Assembly (NCBI GenBank): GCA_022478985.1
Contig: JAKSZP010013586.1
Location: 1 to 64,000 of the forward strand
Origin: Massospora cicadina
Taxonomy: Eukaryota > Entomophthoromycota > Entomophthoromycetes > Entomophthorales > Entomophthoraceae
Direction: 5' to 3'
DNA: 64,000 bases
Positions 35,640 through 46,245 of the stretch are shown here, piece by piece; positions within the stretch are counted from its first letter, which is position 1; each line of letters begins with the position of its first letter. A program made the position numbers and the translations under genes. A model generated the notes under the pieces. That model was not told the DNA's origin. It saw only the letters and a list, made by a program, of their open reading frames with translations, and did no database searches.

Positions 35640-37386
35640 GACAGGGAGGATTCACCATTGGGGACATATACCAAGGCATAATTTTTGTGCTGCTTTGGTA
35701 GCTTTAAGGCCAAGATGGCCGCGATCTTCTGGGGGATGGGGGCTGCCAGGTGGGAAGTGTGGAATTCCTCTATCATGTCCTTGAAGTTTGCATAATCACG
35801 CACATTCACCCAGCTGTTCTCATATGAAGGGTAGCCTTTTCAGGCGACCAAGTATTTAATGGATCAGCGGGACCTCTAGGAAGCCATGATAGCCTCCACC
35901 TCCACTTCCCTGGATTCCCCAACAACAATTGGCTCCAGGGATGTTGGCCTTTCCCTTTGAAGGGGGTTAGGAGGGAGGTATGGAAAAAATTATGCTTCTT
36001 CCAATGCGTAGGCAGTTTCAAATGGTAGGCCCCATTGCCTAAATCCTTCTCAACCTTGAAGGGTCCTGAGCATTTGGCTGCTAGCTTACGGGTAGGGGCT
36101 TTCAGGTTGGTTGTGGGTGTCCAACATGATGAGAGAACTAAATTTAATCTCATGTCCAGGGAGGCGCTTCCAATCAGCAAACTTCTTGTAGTCCTCAATG
36201 GACTCCATCAAGTGTTTGCATACCAGGTTTTGTGTCTCATGGAGTGAGCTTACACGGTCCTCAGCTGTGGGAACTGCTGAGGAGAGCTGGGGACCAATTT
36301 GAAAGGAGGGGTTGTACCCCAGAGTGGCCTCAAAGGGGGAGAGGTTGGTTGAGGAATGGAGGGAATTGTTGTATGCAAACTGTGCTAGGGGCAGATCCTT
36401 GGCCCAGGTGTCTTGCAAGGCCGTCGCATAACAGTGCAGGTACTGCTCCAGTAACTGGTTCATCCGCTCAATCTGCCCATTGGACTGGGGGTGGTAGGCG
36501 GTGGATCTGCAGGGCTTGATGCTGAGGAGGGCTAACAGCTTTTCTCAGAACCGGGCAGTGAACTGGGGTCCCCTGTCACTCACTATCTCCTTGTTGAGAC
36601 CAAAAATGGCAAAGACATGGTTGACAAACAAATTTGCGGTCTCCACCGCAGTAATAGATGAGAGGCAGGGGATAAAGAGTGCAAACTTGGTAAATCGGTC
36701 TATAACTACCATGATAGCATCTGAGCTACTGGAAGGTGGGAGCTCCACGATGAAATCCACTGAGACCAAGGTACATGGGCCCTCAACCTACTGCAGAGGT
36801 GTAACAGCCCTTTCTACCAGAATGATCAGATTTCGCTTGGGCACAGATGACACAATGGGAGATCCAGGTGGGAATGTCCTTTGAGGACCCAGGCCAGTTG
36901 TAAGTTCTCTTTATGATGTCTGAACACTTTTTGACGCGGGGTGTCCAACTGTCAGGGGGACATGATGTTCCTTAATAATATGGCTATGTAGGGAAGTGGG
37001 GACTCAAACCCAATTGTGGAGCCAGATTGTTTCCTCCTGCAAGGTATATGGAGCTCTCTTATGGTTTGTGGACTCTAAGTCAGCCTAAAGCTCTATTCCT
37101 TTGGGGCCACAGGTTTGGGAGGCGATGATACTGAGGGATTGGGACATCTGGGGCCAAGTCAGCAAAGGCTACTGTAGGGGGCCAATGAGAGAATTTGGGA
37201 GGGGGCACTACAGTCGTGAGATCTAGCGGGTCTTCCCTTCATCAAGAGACAGGGAGGGATTTTGACTGAGCATGTCCAGCAAAATGTTCAGGGGGCCTTT
37301 TATGAATTCATACTTAAAATGAAACCGACATAGATCCTGGTATGTGCGAGTTTGCCAGTGCCTCAGCTTCTGGGGTTTGCAGTAGT
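35640..37386 (-). pseudogene. Element F integrase with C-terminal chromodomain
   Basis: Minus strand. RNase H tail at 37380-37240. Zinc finger at about 36970-36830 (H..H, then C-V-I-C). Core at 36769-36545 (VSVDFIVELPPSSSSDAIMV, VIDRFTKFALFIP, VSDRGPQF), keeping both Asp, then AQFAYNNSLHSSTNLSPFEA (36395-36336). C-terminal domain with KLAAKCSGPFKVEKDLGNGA and YHLKLP at about 36100-36010. Chromodomain at about 35920-35750: EVEAIMAS, then KYLVA, a stop where Trp is usual, KGYPSYENSWVNVRDY, and FKDMIEEFH. Chromodomains steer integration to marked chromatin. Stops break all parts. Confidence 0.85.
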
Positions 37387-37394
37387 AGAGTTAT

Positions 37395-38009
37395 TGCAAT
37401 TTCGTGAAAAATTATGATAAGCAGGTGATATGAAGGCTACAAAACTATTAGTTTCATGGTTCTACTAAAGATCAATAAAATTGCAACAAAGTTATTAGTT
37501 CTGTTACTATAGTTGATTCCAAACGGAAATACAGAATCCTGTATGAAAATAGACCAAAATTAGGCTACGTGAGACAAGAATTGAGGTACTTAATAATTAA
37601 AAATCAGAGATATTTATAGGGGAAATTTGATGTTTCTTTTTAAGGATTTCCGTGATTCACCCGAGAGTAAGATCTCTCCTAACAGATGACTGATATCGCT
37701 GATTATTATTGTCATTAATTTACTTGTGATGGTCAGATCTGATAGAGCTCTTATTAGAAGCGATCGACCTTCTTAGTGAGGGCTTAGCCCCTTCAAAAAG
37801 CTTAGTCATTTTGGATTGCTTTGTCGTCTTGGATTGCTGAGCTTCTTCTGATTACTTATCCTCACCCATCATAAGAGGCTGATAACTCTGAAGGGTCTTT
37901 CTTTGGTCAAATTAAGAATTGGAAATACCCATTGTGGATTTTACAATTTCATTAGACTGAGATATAAAACTTGATCTGGAGTAATTCTGGTCTAGTTGTA
38001 TCTCCAACA
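37395..38009 (-). repeat. Element G 3' LTR (615 bp)
   Basis: Minus strand TGTTGGAGATAC at 38009 to CGAAATTGCA at 37395. Collinear with 41141-41761. Confidence 0.86.
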
Positions 38010-39000
38010 ATGTCCTCCTCAAGATCTTGCCTAGGGGGCACATAATTGTGAAGAAACCTGCTATGCACTCTATTAATAACAGTACCAGTATCAATAGTGG
38101 AAATTGAGTATTCATTACCCCAACAATAGATAATATGATAAGGACCAGCCCATAAGGTGTCTAATTTGTGAATCCTACCTCCCGAAGAGTATAAAATTCC
38201 CAACTTGGTATTCTGGTAGCATAGGTCTACTAGCGTTGGTTCTGGTACCTTCCTTCAAGGTGGTAGCATAAAGGGAACTTGAATATAATGCTTGTAATTG
38301 AATTATTTTATCAGCTAATCTCCTCATAGCTAAATTAGTAGTTTGTGGGGTAACCTCATCAAGTATAGGTTGTACACTTGAGGGAAGGATAGGTTCCTGA
38401 CCATATAAAGCTTTAAAAGGAGACATTCCAATAATACGATGTTAGCTAACTCTATAGGCTAACATTGCACTAGGTAAGTAAAGGTTCCACCTACTAGGAT
38501 CATTTGAGGCCATTTTTTGAAGAATGGCTACAAGGGTACCATTTGCTTGTTTGACCACACCATTAGTAGAAGGATTATAAGGGGTCGTAAAGGACTGATA
38601 AGTACCCATTAGTTTGGTAAGCTCAGCTACCACCTGAGAAATGAAGTTGGTCCCATTATCCAATAACAGGACTTTGGGCTACCATGCCTGGTGAAAACTT
38701 GCTTGAAAAGAAAGGACATCATCACCTTGGCGGTGACTGTGGAAACTGAAATAGCTTCAATCCATTTAGTAAAATGGTCAATAGCTAACAGAATATATCG
38801 ATGTCCATAGGTAGCCATAGGGAGAGGACCCACCACATCAATACTCATAGTAGAGAAGGGTTTGGAAGGTCCCACAATTTGGTGTTGGAACATCAGATTT
38901 CCACCACGTTGTTGTTGGCACTTAAGACAAGATTCCAGCACATCATGTACAGATTCCAGCATGTTATCCCAGTAACAATGATTTTTTAACCACTGTAGTG
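38010..39000 (-). pseudogene. Element G integrase
   Basis: Minus strand. The zinc finger lies at about 39040-38915 (H-Q-T-V-G-H and C-L-K-C). The core has STMSIDVVGPLPMATYGHRY, IDHFTKWIEAISV (38860-38750), then MDNGTNFISQVVAELTKLMG and NPSTNGVVKQANG (38663-38540). LPSAMLAYRVS and MSPFKALYGQEP follow, then a C-terminal domain with LDTLWAGPYHIIYCWGNEYS (38160-38100). Two frame breaks. This is the best-preserved integrase in the window and is related to that of D. Confidence 0.84.
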
Positions 39001-39755
39001 TCTTAGCGACAGCTCCATGACCTACAGTTTGGTGGGCCTCCATAATAGTATCAGTCCTCGCAGAGGGCCAAATAAAGGGCAACCACTTAGATCCTGACTT
39101 TTTATATAATGAACCTTCTTTAACCTGAGTGTCTTTGGTTAAGGATTGTAACTTTGAGATAACATCCTTAGATTCATGGAACCAGAGCTCAGGTCTACCA
39201 ATCAGGTCATAAATGTGATCTTCCTCTGCAGAGAATAACGTTAAGATAGGCAATTGAGAAAGGCCATCAGCGTTTTGATGTATAGCTCCAGTGCGATGTT
39301 GAATAGTAAAGTCATAATTTTGGAGCTTTAAAGCCCATCTAGCTAAGCGCCCATCAGGATCCTTCATTTGTTGCAACCACTTCAGGGAAGCGTGATCCGT
39401 TACAATAGTGAAATGCTTGCCATATAGATAAGGGCAGAAATGCTTGATGGCGGACAACACAGTGAGGCATTCTCTCTTGGTAATGCTATAATTGCGTTTG
39501 GCCTAGAAAGGGTTTTACTATAGTATGTGATGAGGTGATTAACCAGATTGGTATTATGTTGAGCCATAATGGCCCCAATAGCAATATCACTGGCATTGGT
39601 AAATAGTATAAAAGGTTTTGAAAAGTCAGGATGGGATATGATTGGTGCATCAAAGGATTGTTGCTGTGATTCTTCCCATACAAAAGGGACTTCCTTGTGT
39701 AAAAGATAAACTAAAGGTTCTGCAATCTCCACAAAATGGGGATGAATTGTCAGTC
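39001..39755 (-). pseudogene. Element G RNase H, directly joined to Gag
   Basis: Minus strand. The reading begins in the last part of RT (IAEPLVYLLHKEVPFVW, 39729), then FILFTNASDIAIGAIMAQHN, where the RNase H Asp has become Asn. AIKHFCPYLYGKHFTIVTDH then ASLKWLQQMKD and GAIHQNADGLSQLP follow (39450-39230). Nothing of the RT palm or YLDD is present upstream: within about 10 bases the sequence changes to Gag. This marks a deletion of zinc knuckle, protease and most of RT. Confidence 0.8.
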
Positions 39756-39759
39756 AACT

Positions 39760-41119
39760 TTTTGTCTCAAGTGGTTCAAGTCAAATTGTAAATTTTGAAC
39801 CCACTAGTTAAGTTGGTCATTTGTAGGGGCTCAGTTTAAGTTGGAAATCGCAGCATACATCTCATTTTGCTTGGTCTCAATTACTTCACATTTGGCAGTC
39901 ATCTGCTCAATGGACGCTGTCAATGAAGCAAACTGGGTTTCTAGCATAGTTTGATTTTCATCGCATAGATGATGTGCATTATTAACGCCATCCAGTAAGT
40001 TGATTAAGAAATAGTCTGTATCAGTCGGAAGAACTTTCAAGGATAAGAAACACCCTTAAGCTAGGGCTCAAATTTGTGTTTCTAATGCTTGTACTCGAGA
40101 TACTAGGAGCATTGAAGGTTCATAATTGGACGTTGGAAGCGAGGAGCCAGGGGGACCAGGAGGTCCCAGGGGTCCTTGCGACCCATCTCTACCTGCTGGT
40201 CCTGGCAGGCCTTGTTGACTCACTGTACCAGGGGGACCACGTTCACCAGGAGGTCCTGTGGTTACTGATGGGGAGCTAGATGGTCCTGGTGGTCCAGGAG
40301 GACCAACAGGGCTGGGTTCACCTTCTCTAATATTACCCACCACTTGGACAATATGTTGGGTTAGCCCATTAAGCTCCCCCAAGCTCTTCTCATGTTTGGC
40401 CCGCAGCTGATCTAGTTGTCTCTTGATCTCATCCTCCAGGGAGGTAATCCGGTGTTGAATAGGATTAGTGGCATCGCTAACTTGATGAGATACTTCTTAG
40501 CTGATGTATCCCACAACTCCATTACTGATTCTCACCAACTGGTTATGAATAATGTTGATTTCTCTTCTATTATCGAGAATGGCCTCTTGATTATCCCTTC
40601 CAAAGTTGGATGCCATTCATAAAATGAAGATAGTTGAGAGTGAAATTGTTGCGCTAAAGTCAACTAGCGCTGGATTTTGAGATAATGCAACCCCAAAATC
40701 TGGAGTAAATGGTGAATATCAGGATGTAAGTAATGCCAGAGATACTGCTCAGTTCTAGACAAACCAACTTTGGTGGGCTGTGACTCCGCTCAGTTATATA
40801 AGTTAATCATGTTGTCAGCAACTTTAGATGCTTGGTCATGATTAGGGCGAGCACCAGGCTGAATAGCCCCCTGATCAAGCTTTTGACGGTTTCTTCAACA
40901 TTTGCTGCTTGAATCTGATAATTAGATTGGTCAGGGACCTCGATGGCCAAGTCCATTGAAGCTTGATTTTGTAGATTATTGATATTAGTGTAAGGTAAAT
41001 CTTGCCAATTAGAGTGTATCCATCAGGTGATACTCAAAGATTTTTCAGAAAAGGCTCTTCTCTCTAGACATATTCATGGTTGTGAAAGTATGTTTTCACC
41101 AGGTAGCCTCAGAAGCAGA
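39760..41119 (-). pseudogene. Element G Gag: coiled coil, collagen-like domain, coiled coil
   Basis: Minus strand. A first stop-rich segment follows the PBS. From ATG 40616 one frame, with a stop at about 40499, gives a heptad-like Glu/Lys/Leu helix ([20 protein letters not shown]). In the same frame come 55 residues of Gly-X-Y at 40304-40140: 15 triplets in three runs, many of them GPP. The next helix ([13 protein letters not shown], then after stops CDENQTMLETQFASLTASIE and MTAKCEVIETKQNEM) runs to about 39835. The frame-keeping across both helices shows the collagen-like part belongs to the protein. Collagen triplets form triple helices. What this does in Gag is unknown. Confidence 0.8.
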
Positions 41120-41136
41120 CATGGCAAGGAGCACCA
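41120..41136 (-). other. Primer binding site of element G
   Basis: Minus strand TGGTGCTCCTTGCCATG, four bases past the LTR end at 41141. It shares only the first eight bases with the D primer site, so a different tRNA is likely. An ATG overlaps its last bases. Confidence 0.62.
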
Positions 41137-41140
41137 GTAT

Positions 41141-41761
41141 TGGAATTTCGTGAGAAATTACAATAAGCAGGTGCTATGAAGGCTACAAAATTATTAGTAA
41201 CATGGTTCTAGCAAAGATAAACACAATTGCAACAAAGTTATTAGTTCCGTTGCTATAGTTGATTCCAACTGGAAATACAGAATCCTGTATGAAGATAGAC
41301 CAAAATTAGGCTACGTGAGACAAGAATTTGAGGTACTTTAACAATTAAAAATCAGAGATAATTATAGGGGAAAATTTAGTGTTTCTTTGTGAGGATTTCC
41401 GTGATTCACCCGAGGTAAGATCTTTCCTAACAAATGACTGATATTTCTGATTATTATTGTCATTAATTTACTTGTGATGGTCAGATCTAATAGAGCTCTT
41501 ATTAGAAGTAATCAACCTTCTTAGTGAGGGCTTAGCCCCTTCAAAAAGCTTAGTCATTTGGATTACTTGGTCGTCTTGGATTGCTGAGCTTCTTCTGATT
41601 ACTTATCCTCACCCATCATAGGAGGCTGATAACTCTAAAGGGTCTTTCTTTGGTCAAATTTAGAATCGGAAATACCCATCATGGATTTTACAATTTCATT
41701 AGACCACGATATCAAATCTTGATCTGGAGTAATTTCGGTTATCTTAGTTGTATCTCCAACA
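41141..41761 (-). repeat. Element G 5' LTR (621 bp)
   Basis: Minus strand TGTTGGAGATACAAC at 41761 to GAAATTCCA at 41141. Collinear with 37395-38009, with small indels. Confidence 0.86.
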
Positions 41762-42263
41762 AGATTAAAGCCTTATGGTCTGTCTGAACAGTGGTTTCAT
41801 GTTGGGCGCCCTTCAGGAGGTATTGCCAGTGGGTGAGTGACCACGCCACTGCCACTAGCTCCTTATCATATATTGGCCATGCTTGTTCTGTTGAGGTGAA
41901 CTTGTGGGAGTAATAGGTCACCAAGTGTTTGACTCCATCATGTTCCTGTAGCAGCACGGCGCTCACTCCCACTGACGAAGCATCACAGGCTACTATAAAG
42001 GGGCAGGAGGTGTCAGCGTGCTTCAGGACTGCGGCTGTGAGGAAGACCTCCTTGATAGACTCAAAAGCCTGCTGGCATTCAGGGGACCACTTGAAAGGAT
42101 TGTTCTTCCCAGTGAGGGGGTGGAGGGGTGCCACCAGTTGGGCGAAGACTGGGGAGAATTTTTCAAAAGGGTGACAGTACCAAGGAAGCTGCGAATGTTT
42201 TTGTGTAGTTAGGGTGAGCCAAACTTGATAGCCTTGAGATTTCAGGGGGGACAGCATAGCCAT
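41762..42263 (-). pseudogene. Element F RNase H, N-terminal part
   Basis: Minus strand. PFIVACDASSVGVSAVLLQE and HDGVKHLVTYYSHKFT hold the first Asp; IYDKELVAVAWSLTHW holds the Glu. The frame then reaches QTDHKAL and stops where G begins. The second half of the domain resumes at 37386. This stretch is open for about 170 codons, one of the least decayed parts of F. Confidence 0.84.
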
Positions 42264-43163
42264 CCTTCAGGACAAGATTACCTAAGAAAGTAACCTCATC
42301 ACTGAAGAATTCACACTTGGAGGGTTTTACGATGAGCCCTGCCTTGTGGAAGGCTGCCAACACCGCTTCTAGATCCATGGCGTTTTGTACTGGGGTGGGG
42401 AATGGATCAGAATATAGTTGATTCAAGCCACAGAGCATGAGAAGCGCAAGTCCCCCAGCACATCATCAATGAGGCGCTGAAAGGTGGCTGAGGCATTCTT
42501 TAGTCTAAAGGGCATCACCCTTAACTGGAAAAGACCTCGGCAGGTTTGGATAGCTGTAAGCCACTCCTGTCCCCTCGCAACCCTCACCTGATTAAAGGCG
42601 TTCACTAGGTCAACTTTGAGAAGATGTGGGACTTGGAGATGGCTTGGGTAATGGTTTGCTCTAAGGGTAAGGGGTATGGTTTGGGGATGGTAATGTTGTT
42701 GAGGTGGCCATAATCGACACAAGGGCGCAGAGAGCCATCTGCTTTCCAAGCAAAAACTTTGGGGGAGGCGACAGGGAAAATTTTTTTGATGAGCTGCAAT
42801 CTTCTCTAACATCTCATCTAGCCAAATACCCAAAGCCTTATCCTCTTCTTCAGTGTAGGGGTAGAGGGGGCAGTTGATTTTGACTAGATCAACCATCAGC
42901 TGGAATGACAAATCATATTCAGAGCTTAAAGGAAGCTTGGATGCCAGTGACATATCAAAGATAGCCTTATAAGGGGCTAGGAAGGAAGGGAAATCTGAAG
43001 GGAGGTCAATTGGAGTGGGGCCAGGAGGTGAGATGGAGCCAAGAGATGTGCTCAGGGGAAGGGTTTTTATCAGAGAAAACTCTCCGCTCAAATTAAGGTT
43101 TGTGAACAACAAGGAGTTAATTACAAGGTTACTGTGGACCTGCTGGTGGTGCCACCAGCCCAC
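42264..43163 (-). pseudogene. Element F reverse transcriptase (YLDD destroyed)
   Basis: Minus strand. DLPSDFPSFLAPYKAIFDMS, YDLSFQLM and PLYPYTEEEDKALGIWLDEM are the chromovirus RT start. A frameshift falls near 42780 (DGSLRPCVDYGHLNNITIPK in the other frame), then FNQVRVARGQEWLTAIQT and FQLRVMPFRLKNASATFQRL. In the active-site frame the residues are V-A-stop-I-N-Y-I-L-I-H-S in place of the YLDD box, so both Asp are gone. CEFFSDEVTFLGNLV follows. Confidence 0.84.
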
Positions 43164-43440
43164 CCTTAGATTACGGGATAGAGCAAATCCTGAACGGCTG
43201 AGAAGTGGTCACTAAACCCAAATTCATGAATGGAGAAGTACAATGGGCGTCATATGCAGTAGGACTTCATGGGCTCTGATGAGGCGCCCAGGATACAAGC
43301 TTCCTCCATCACCAGGTCCAAGGAACGTGCCACACTGAGGTTGATAAAGTTGCCCGCCGCTTCAGTGTCAAGGAGGGCTTGTACAGTGATTTCGCCCAGC
43401 TCTGAGGGAAAGGAAATAGGGAACAGGAAGTAGGCTTGAT
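43164..43440 (-). pseudogene. Element F aspartic protease (DTG changed to DTE)
   Basis: Minus strand frame at about 43410-43320 reads E-I-T-V-Q-A-L-L-D-T-E-A-A-G-N-F-I-N. The usual motif is D-T-G-A, so Gly is Glu (GAA), a single G to A change. The following residues to about 43200 keep the pattern of the retropepsin fold. Confidence 0.75.
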
Positions 43441-44390
43441 CCTCTTTATTGGGATGAGCAAGAGAGAGGGCAGCTGAGGAGGGGCATGACCCATTATTAA
43501 GAGAGATTGATTAGGAGGCGCTGGGCTGGTTTGTAACTGGGGAAGGATTTTCGTTTCCTCCTTGTCCCAAATGGGGAGGCGAGGGTTGATACATACACCC
43601 AATCCACTCTCTTCAGGGGGAGTTGGGGTCAACTGGGGGAACAATAGTGCCAAGCTGAGCAGACTCTGAGCTTTGGGAGACCAACAGGCCACCCTCCTGA
43701 TCAGGGTGAGGACAGGGGGTGCTACAGGCAGGGGTTCCCCCAAGGGGGAGATACCCAAGGTGGGCACAGAGGGGGGCAGTGGGCGGCAAGCCCAGGGGGA
43801 TGCTTCCCTTGACTGAGACTGCTGGTAGGGTGGAGGGGTGGTACATGGTACCTCAAGAGCTGCGACAGTACACGTGGGGATGTGGAAGGGCCTGGCCCCA
43901 ATTGCACGGTCCACAGAGAATGAAATTTCTAAGGACCTGGGGAGAGGGTCCCAAGATGCATGAGTGGCCGTGGTGGAGTCCAAGGCAGCTCAGAAGGTGG
44001 AGATGGCAATTTTGGGAGTGATGTGCACAGTGGGAGCTAGAACTGCAAAGGCTTCTATCAGTGTGGGTAGGTCCATGGCTGTCTGTCCAATGTAAAAATA
44101 TGGAGAAGGCGCGCCAGTCTTGACTCAGGGGCCTGGACCACTGAAGTGACCAGCGAAAGTAAGGGGTGGGGTTGCCAGACTTAGCAGCAGAGCGGGCACT
44201 CCCCTGACCCAATGACAGGCATCCCCATCCAGGGCGTCAAGGAGAGCCACACTCTGCTGGGCATCAGAAGGAAGCGGGGATTTCCCACCATCAGCAGTAA
44301 AGAGCATCTGGAGTTCCACTTGGACGCCCAGAGATCTGATTGGCCACCTCATCAGAAGAGACAGAGGGACCCCCATCCCTATCATGTTAA
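43441..44390 (-). pseudogene. Element F Gag (Pro-rich, frame-broken)
   Basis: Minus strand readings 44385-44125, 44212-43853 and 43983-43309 overlap in three frames. The first contains SDAQQSVALLDALDGDACHW, typical of capsid. The last is Pro/Ser-rich linker. No intact CCHC knuckle was found; a Cys-containing stretch near 43920-43860 may be its trace. At least two frameshifts. Confidence 0.6.
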
Positions 44391-44600
44391 CTGATGGGGT
44401 GACACTCGTTGCTGGGGCTCAGCAGGGTGGGGACCAGTTTAGCAAAGCCTGTTGGCAAGCCCAGATGAATAAGGCCACTGACCAGCAGGAGAATGCCAGG
44501 TCACAGAGGGAGAGCACATTTAGAGTGAGAGTGTAGGCCAACGCTTCGCCAGTGCCAGCGAGGAGAGCAGAGAAGGCTGAGATTACTGGTCAGTTAATTA
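44391..44600 (-). other. 5' leader of element F
   Basis: Between the LTR edge and the first Gag reading. No TGG primer site is visible at the LTR edge: the first bases on the minus strand are TAATTAACTGACCAGTA. A frame-broken Gag start may lie here. Confidence 0.4.
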
Positions 44601-46240
44601 TGTCATGGATTTGGCTGATAAGAATTAGACTGGGCTCCCAGTCAGGGTGCATGAGCACCCAGTGGAGAGCCCAGAATGCCATAGGCACAGCGGTCCAAGT
44701 GACTTGTAAGAGTGGAGTTCTATTGGGGATGTGAGGAAAGTAAAAACATTAATGTACCAAAGGCCCCAAGGCAAACCAGATGGTTGCAATGGGGGCAACT
44801 ATGAGTCTTGCAGGGTAACCCCCAAGGGTGATAGAGGCAGGGAGGACAATGACTCCTCCAGGGTTTGTGGTTGCTGGCCTTCTTATTCTAACAGGTGAGC
44901 TTTTGCACTAGAGAGGGGCAACACAGGGGCCGCCGCGCAATCAGAGGGGAGAAGGGAGGGGGAATATGACCTGCAAAGGGGTTGGGGCTAAGTTTCCCCT
45001 GAATGGGGTGCTCCAGGTCCCACAGGTGGGCTGAACCATCAGCGGTTGAGCCAGGTGTGGAACCCAAGTCTGTGAGTGGTGGGGCAGGGCCGCTCTGGTG
45101 CTGCTCCAACAGGGGAGTGGTTTTGGGAAACTCAGCAGGAGAACAGATGGGATGGTACACATTAAACAGACATGCAATAATGAATGAGACAGCGGGTTTT
45201 TAGTCAGGGGTGAGCCATTTTATTGCATTTATGATCTGCTGCCACATGGTGGGGTCAAGTGACCAGATGATCCAGTTGGCAAACATTGGATGAGAACTTG
45301 GGCAATGGCACACTTTATGGATTGATTGACAGAATTTTAGTTAAAAGTAAAGTGGACAGAGTCTGCGGCAAGCTGTATAGGATAATTGAACTTTATTAAA
45401 CACAAAATGTGGGAAGTTAAGAGAATGAAACAACAACCGCCCCTGGGAAGAGCAGTTACCTTAGTACTGGGTGAATCGCATAGGTGAGGTATTATGGGAT
45501 TGGTCATTTGGGGTTTGGCAATGGGATTTGGTTGGCTGGCAGGGAGGGGGTGGAGGGAAACTTGAGATTTTAGCAAAAATCAAAAAAATTCTTTTGCAAA
45601 TTTTTCTGCATTCTTGAAACCAAACCAAGTTGATGGTGCCAATCCAGGCCCTGGTCATCCAAGTTAGCCTGTTTTCATAAATTAGATTTTTCAGATTCAT
45701 CCTGGGAGGCAGGAGCTGCTAAGCTGAGTTGTTTGAGACCTAGTCCAAACTCTCAATTGGGCTACTTGCACAATCTGAACTTCCTGGATCCATCCTGGAG
45801 AGTTGGTGCAACTGGTCCAAGTTGTTTGGTGTCTGGTTCAAGATCTGAGTCATGCCCCAACCTGATTTCTGGCACTGGCCAGACAGGACCAGCTCCCCCA
45901 GACCAGAATGTGAAGGCCAGGATCCAACGTTGGTAAATGCTATTTCTCCAAAATTTTTACATAGTTTTCCTGGAGGGTGGAGTTCCTAGGTGCCTTCCCA
46001 TGGCCTCTGGTGTGCGCAATCTCTCTGCAGACTCCCTCTATTAAAATTACCAGGGTTGAGGAGGGGGAAGGGGTGGGAATGGGTTTTTCTTGGGTGGAGA
46101 GCAGTCACCCAGCGCTCATCTACCACGTGTGCCAAGTCACTCAACTGCAACATGGAGTCCACTTAGCCCTTGAGACCTCTTTTTGTTCAGAAGTGGTGTT
46201 GCTTATATTCAGTTGCAGGGGCTGGTCTCCAGGACTTACA
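44601..46240 (-). repeat. Element F 5' LTR (1640 bp)
   Basis: Minus strand TGTAAGTCCTGGAG at 46240 to CCATGACA at 44601. The partner of 33977-35622. Followed on the right by the target copy TTTGA (46241-46245). Confidence 0.88.
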
Positions 46241-46245
46241 TTTGA

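Larger units (their letters stand above)
37395..41761 (-). mobile_element. Deletion-derivative Ty3/gypsy element G inside F
   Basis: 4.37 kb with 615- and 621-bp LTRs (37395-38009, 41141-41761). It interrupts the RNase H codons of F. The target copy AGATT (41762-41766) pairs with AGAGTT at 37387-37392, a duplication with one extra base; removing G and one copy puts the F frame back. Inside, on the minus strand, Gag joins directly to the end of RT/RNase H near 39755. The CCHC region, protease and RT palm are gone. It could move only with another element's enzymes. Confidence 0.84.
33977..46240 (-). mobile_element. Chromovirus-type Ty3/gypsy element F (with G inside)
   Basis: LTRs of 1646 and 1640 bp at 33977-35622 and 44601-46240. 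A perfect 5-bp target duplication TTTGA flanks the whole (33972-33976 and 46241-46245). Read on the minus strand: LTR, gag, protease, RT, RNase H, integrase with chromodomain, PPT, LTR. RNase H is split by element G. Without G the element is about 7.9 kb. No PBS starting with TGG is seen at the LTR edge (44600). Protease and RT active sites are mutated. Confidence 0.88.

Noticed and set aside
36501..36884. 127-codon plus-strand ORF
   Set aside because: Antisense to the element F integrase core and zinc-finger region.
43719..44021. 100-codon plus-strand ORF
   Set aside because: Antisense to the Pro-rich Gag of F.
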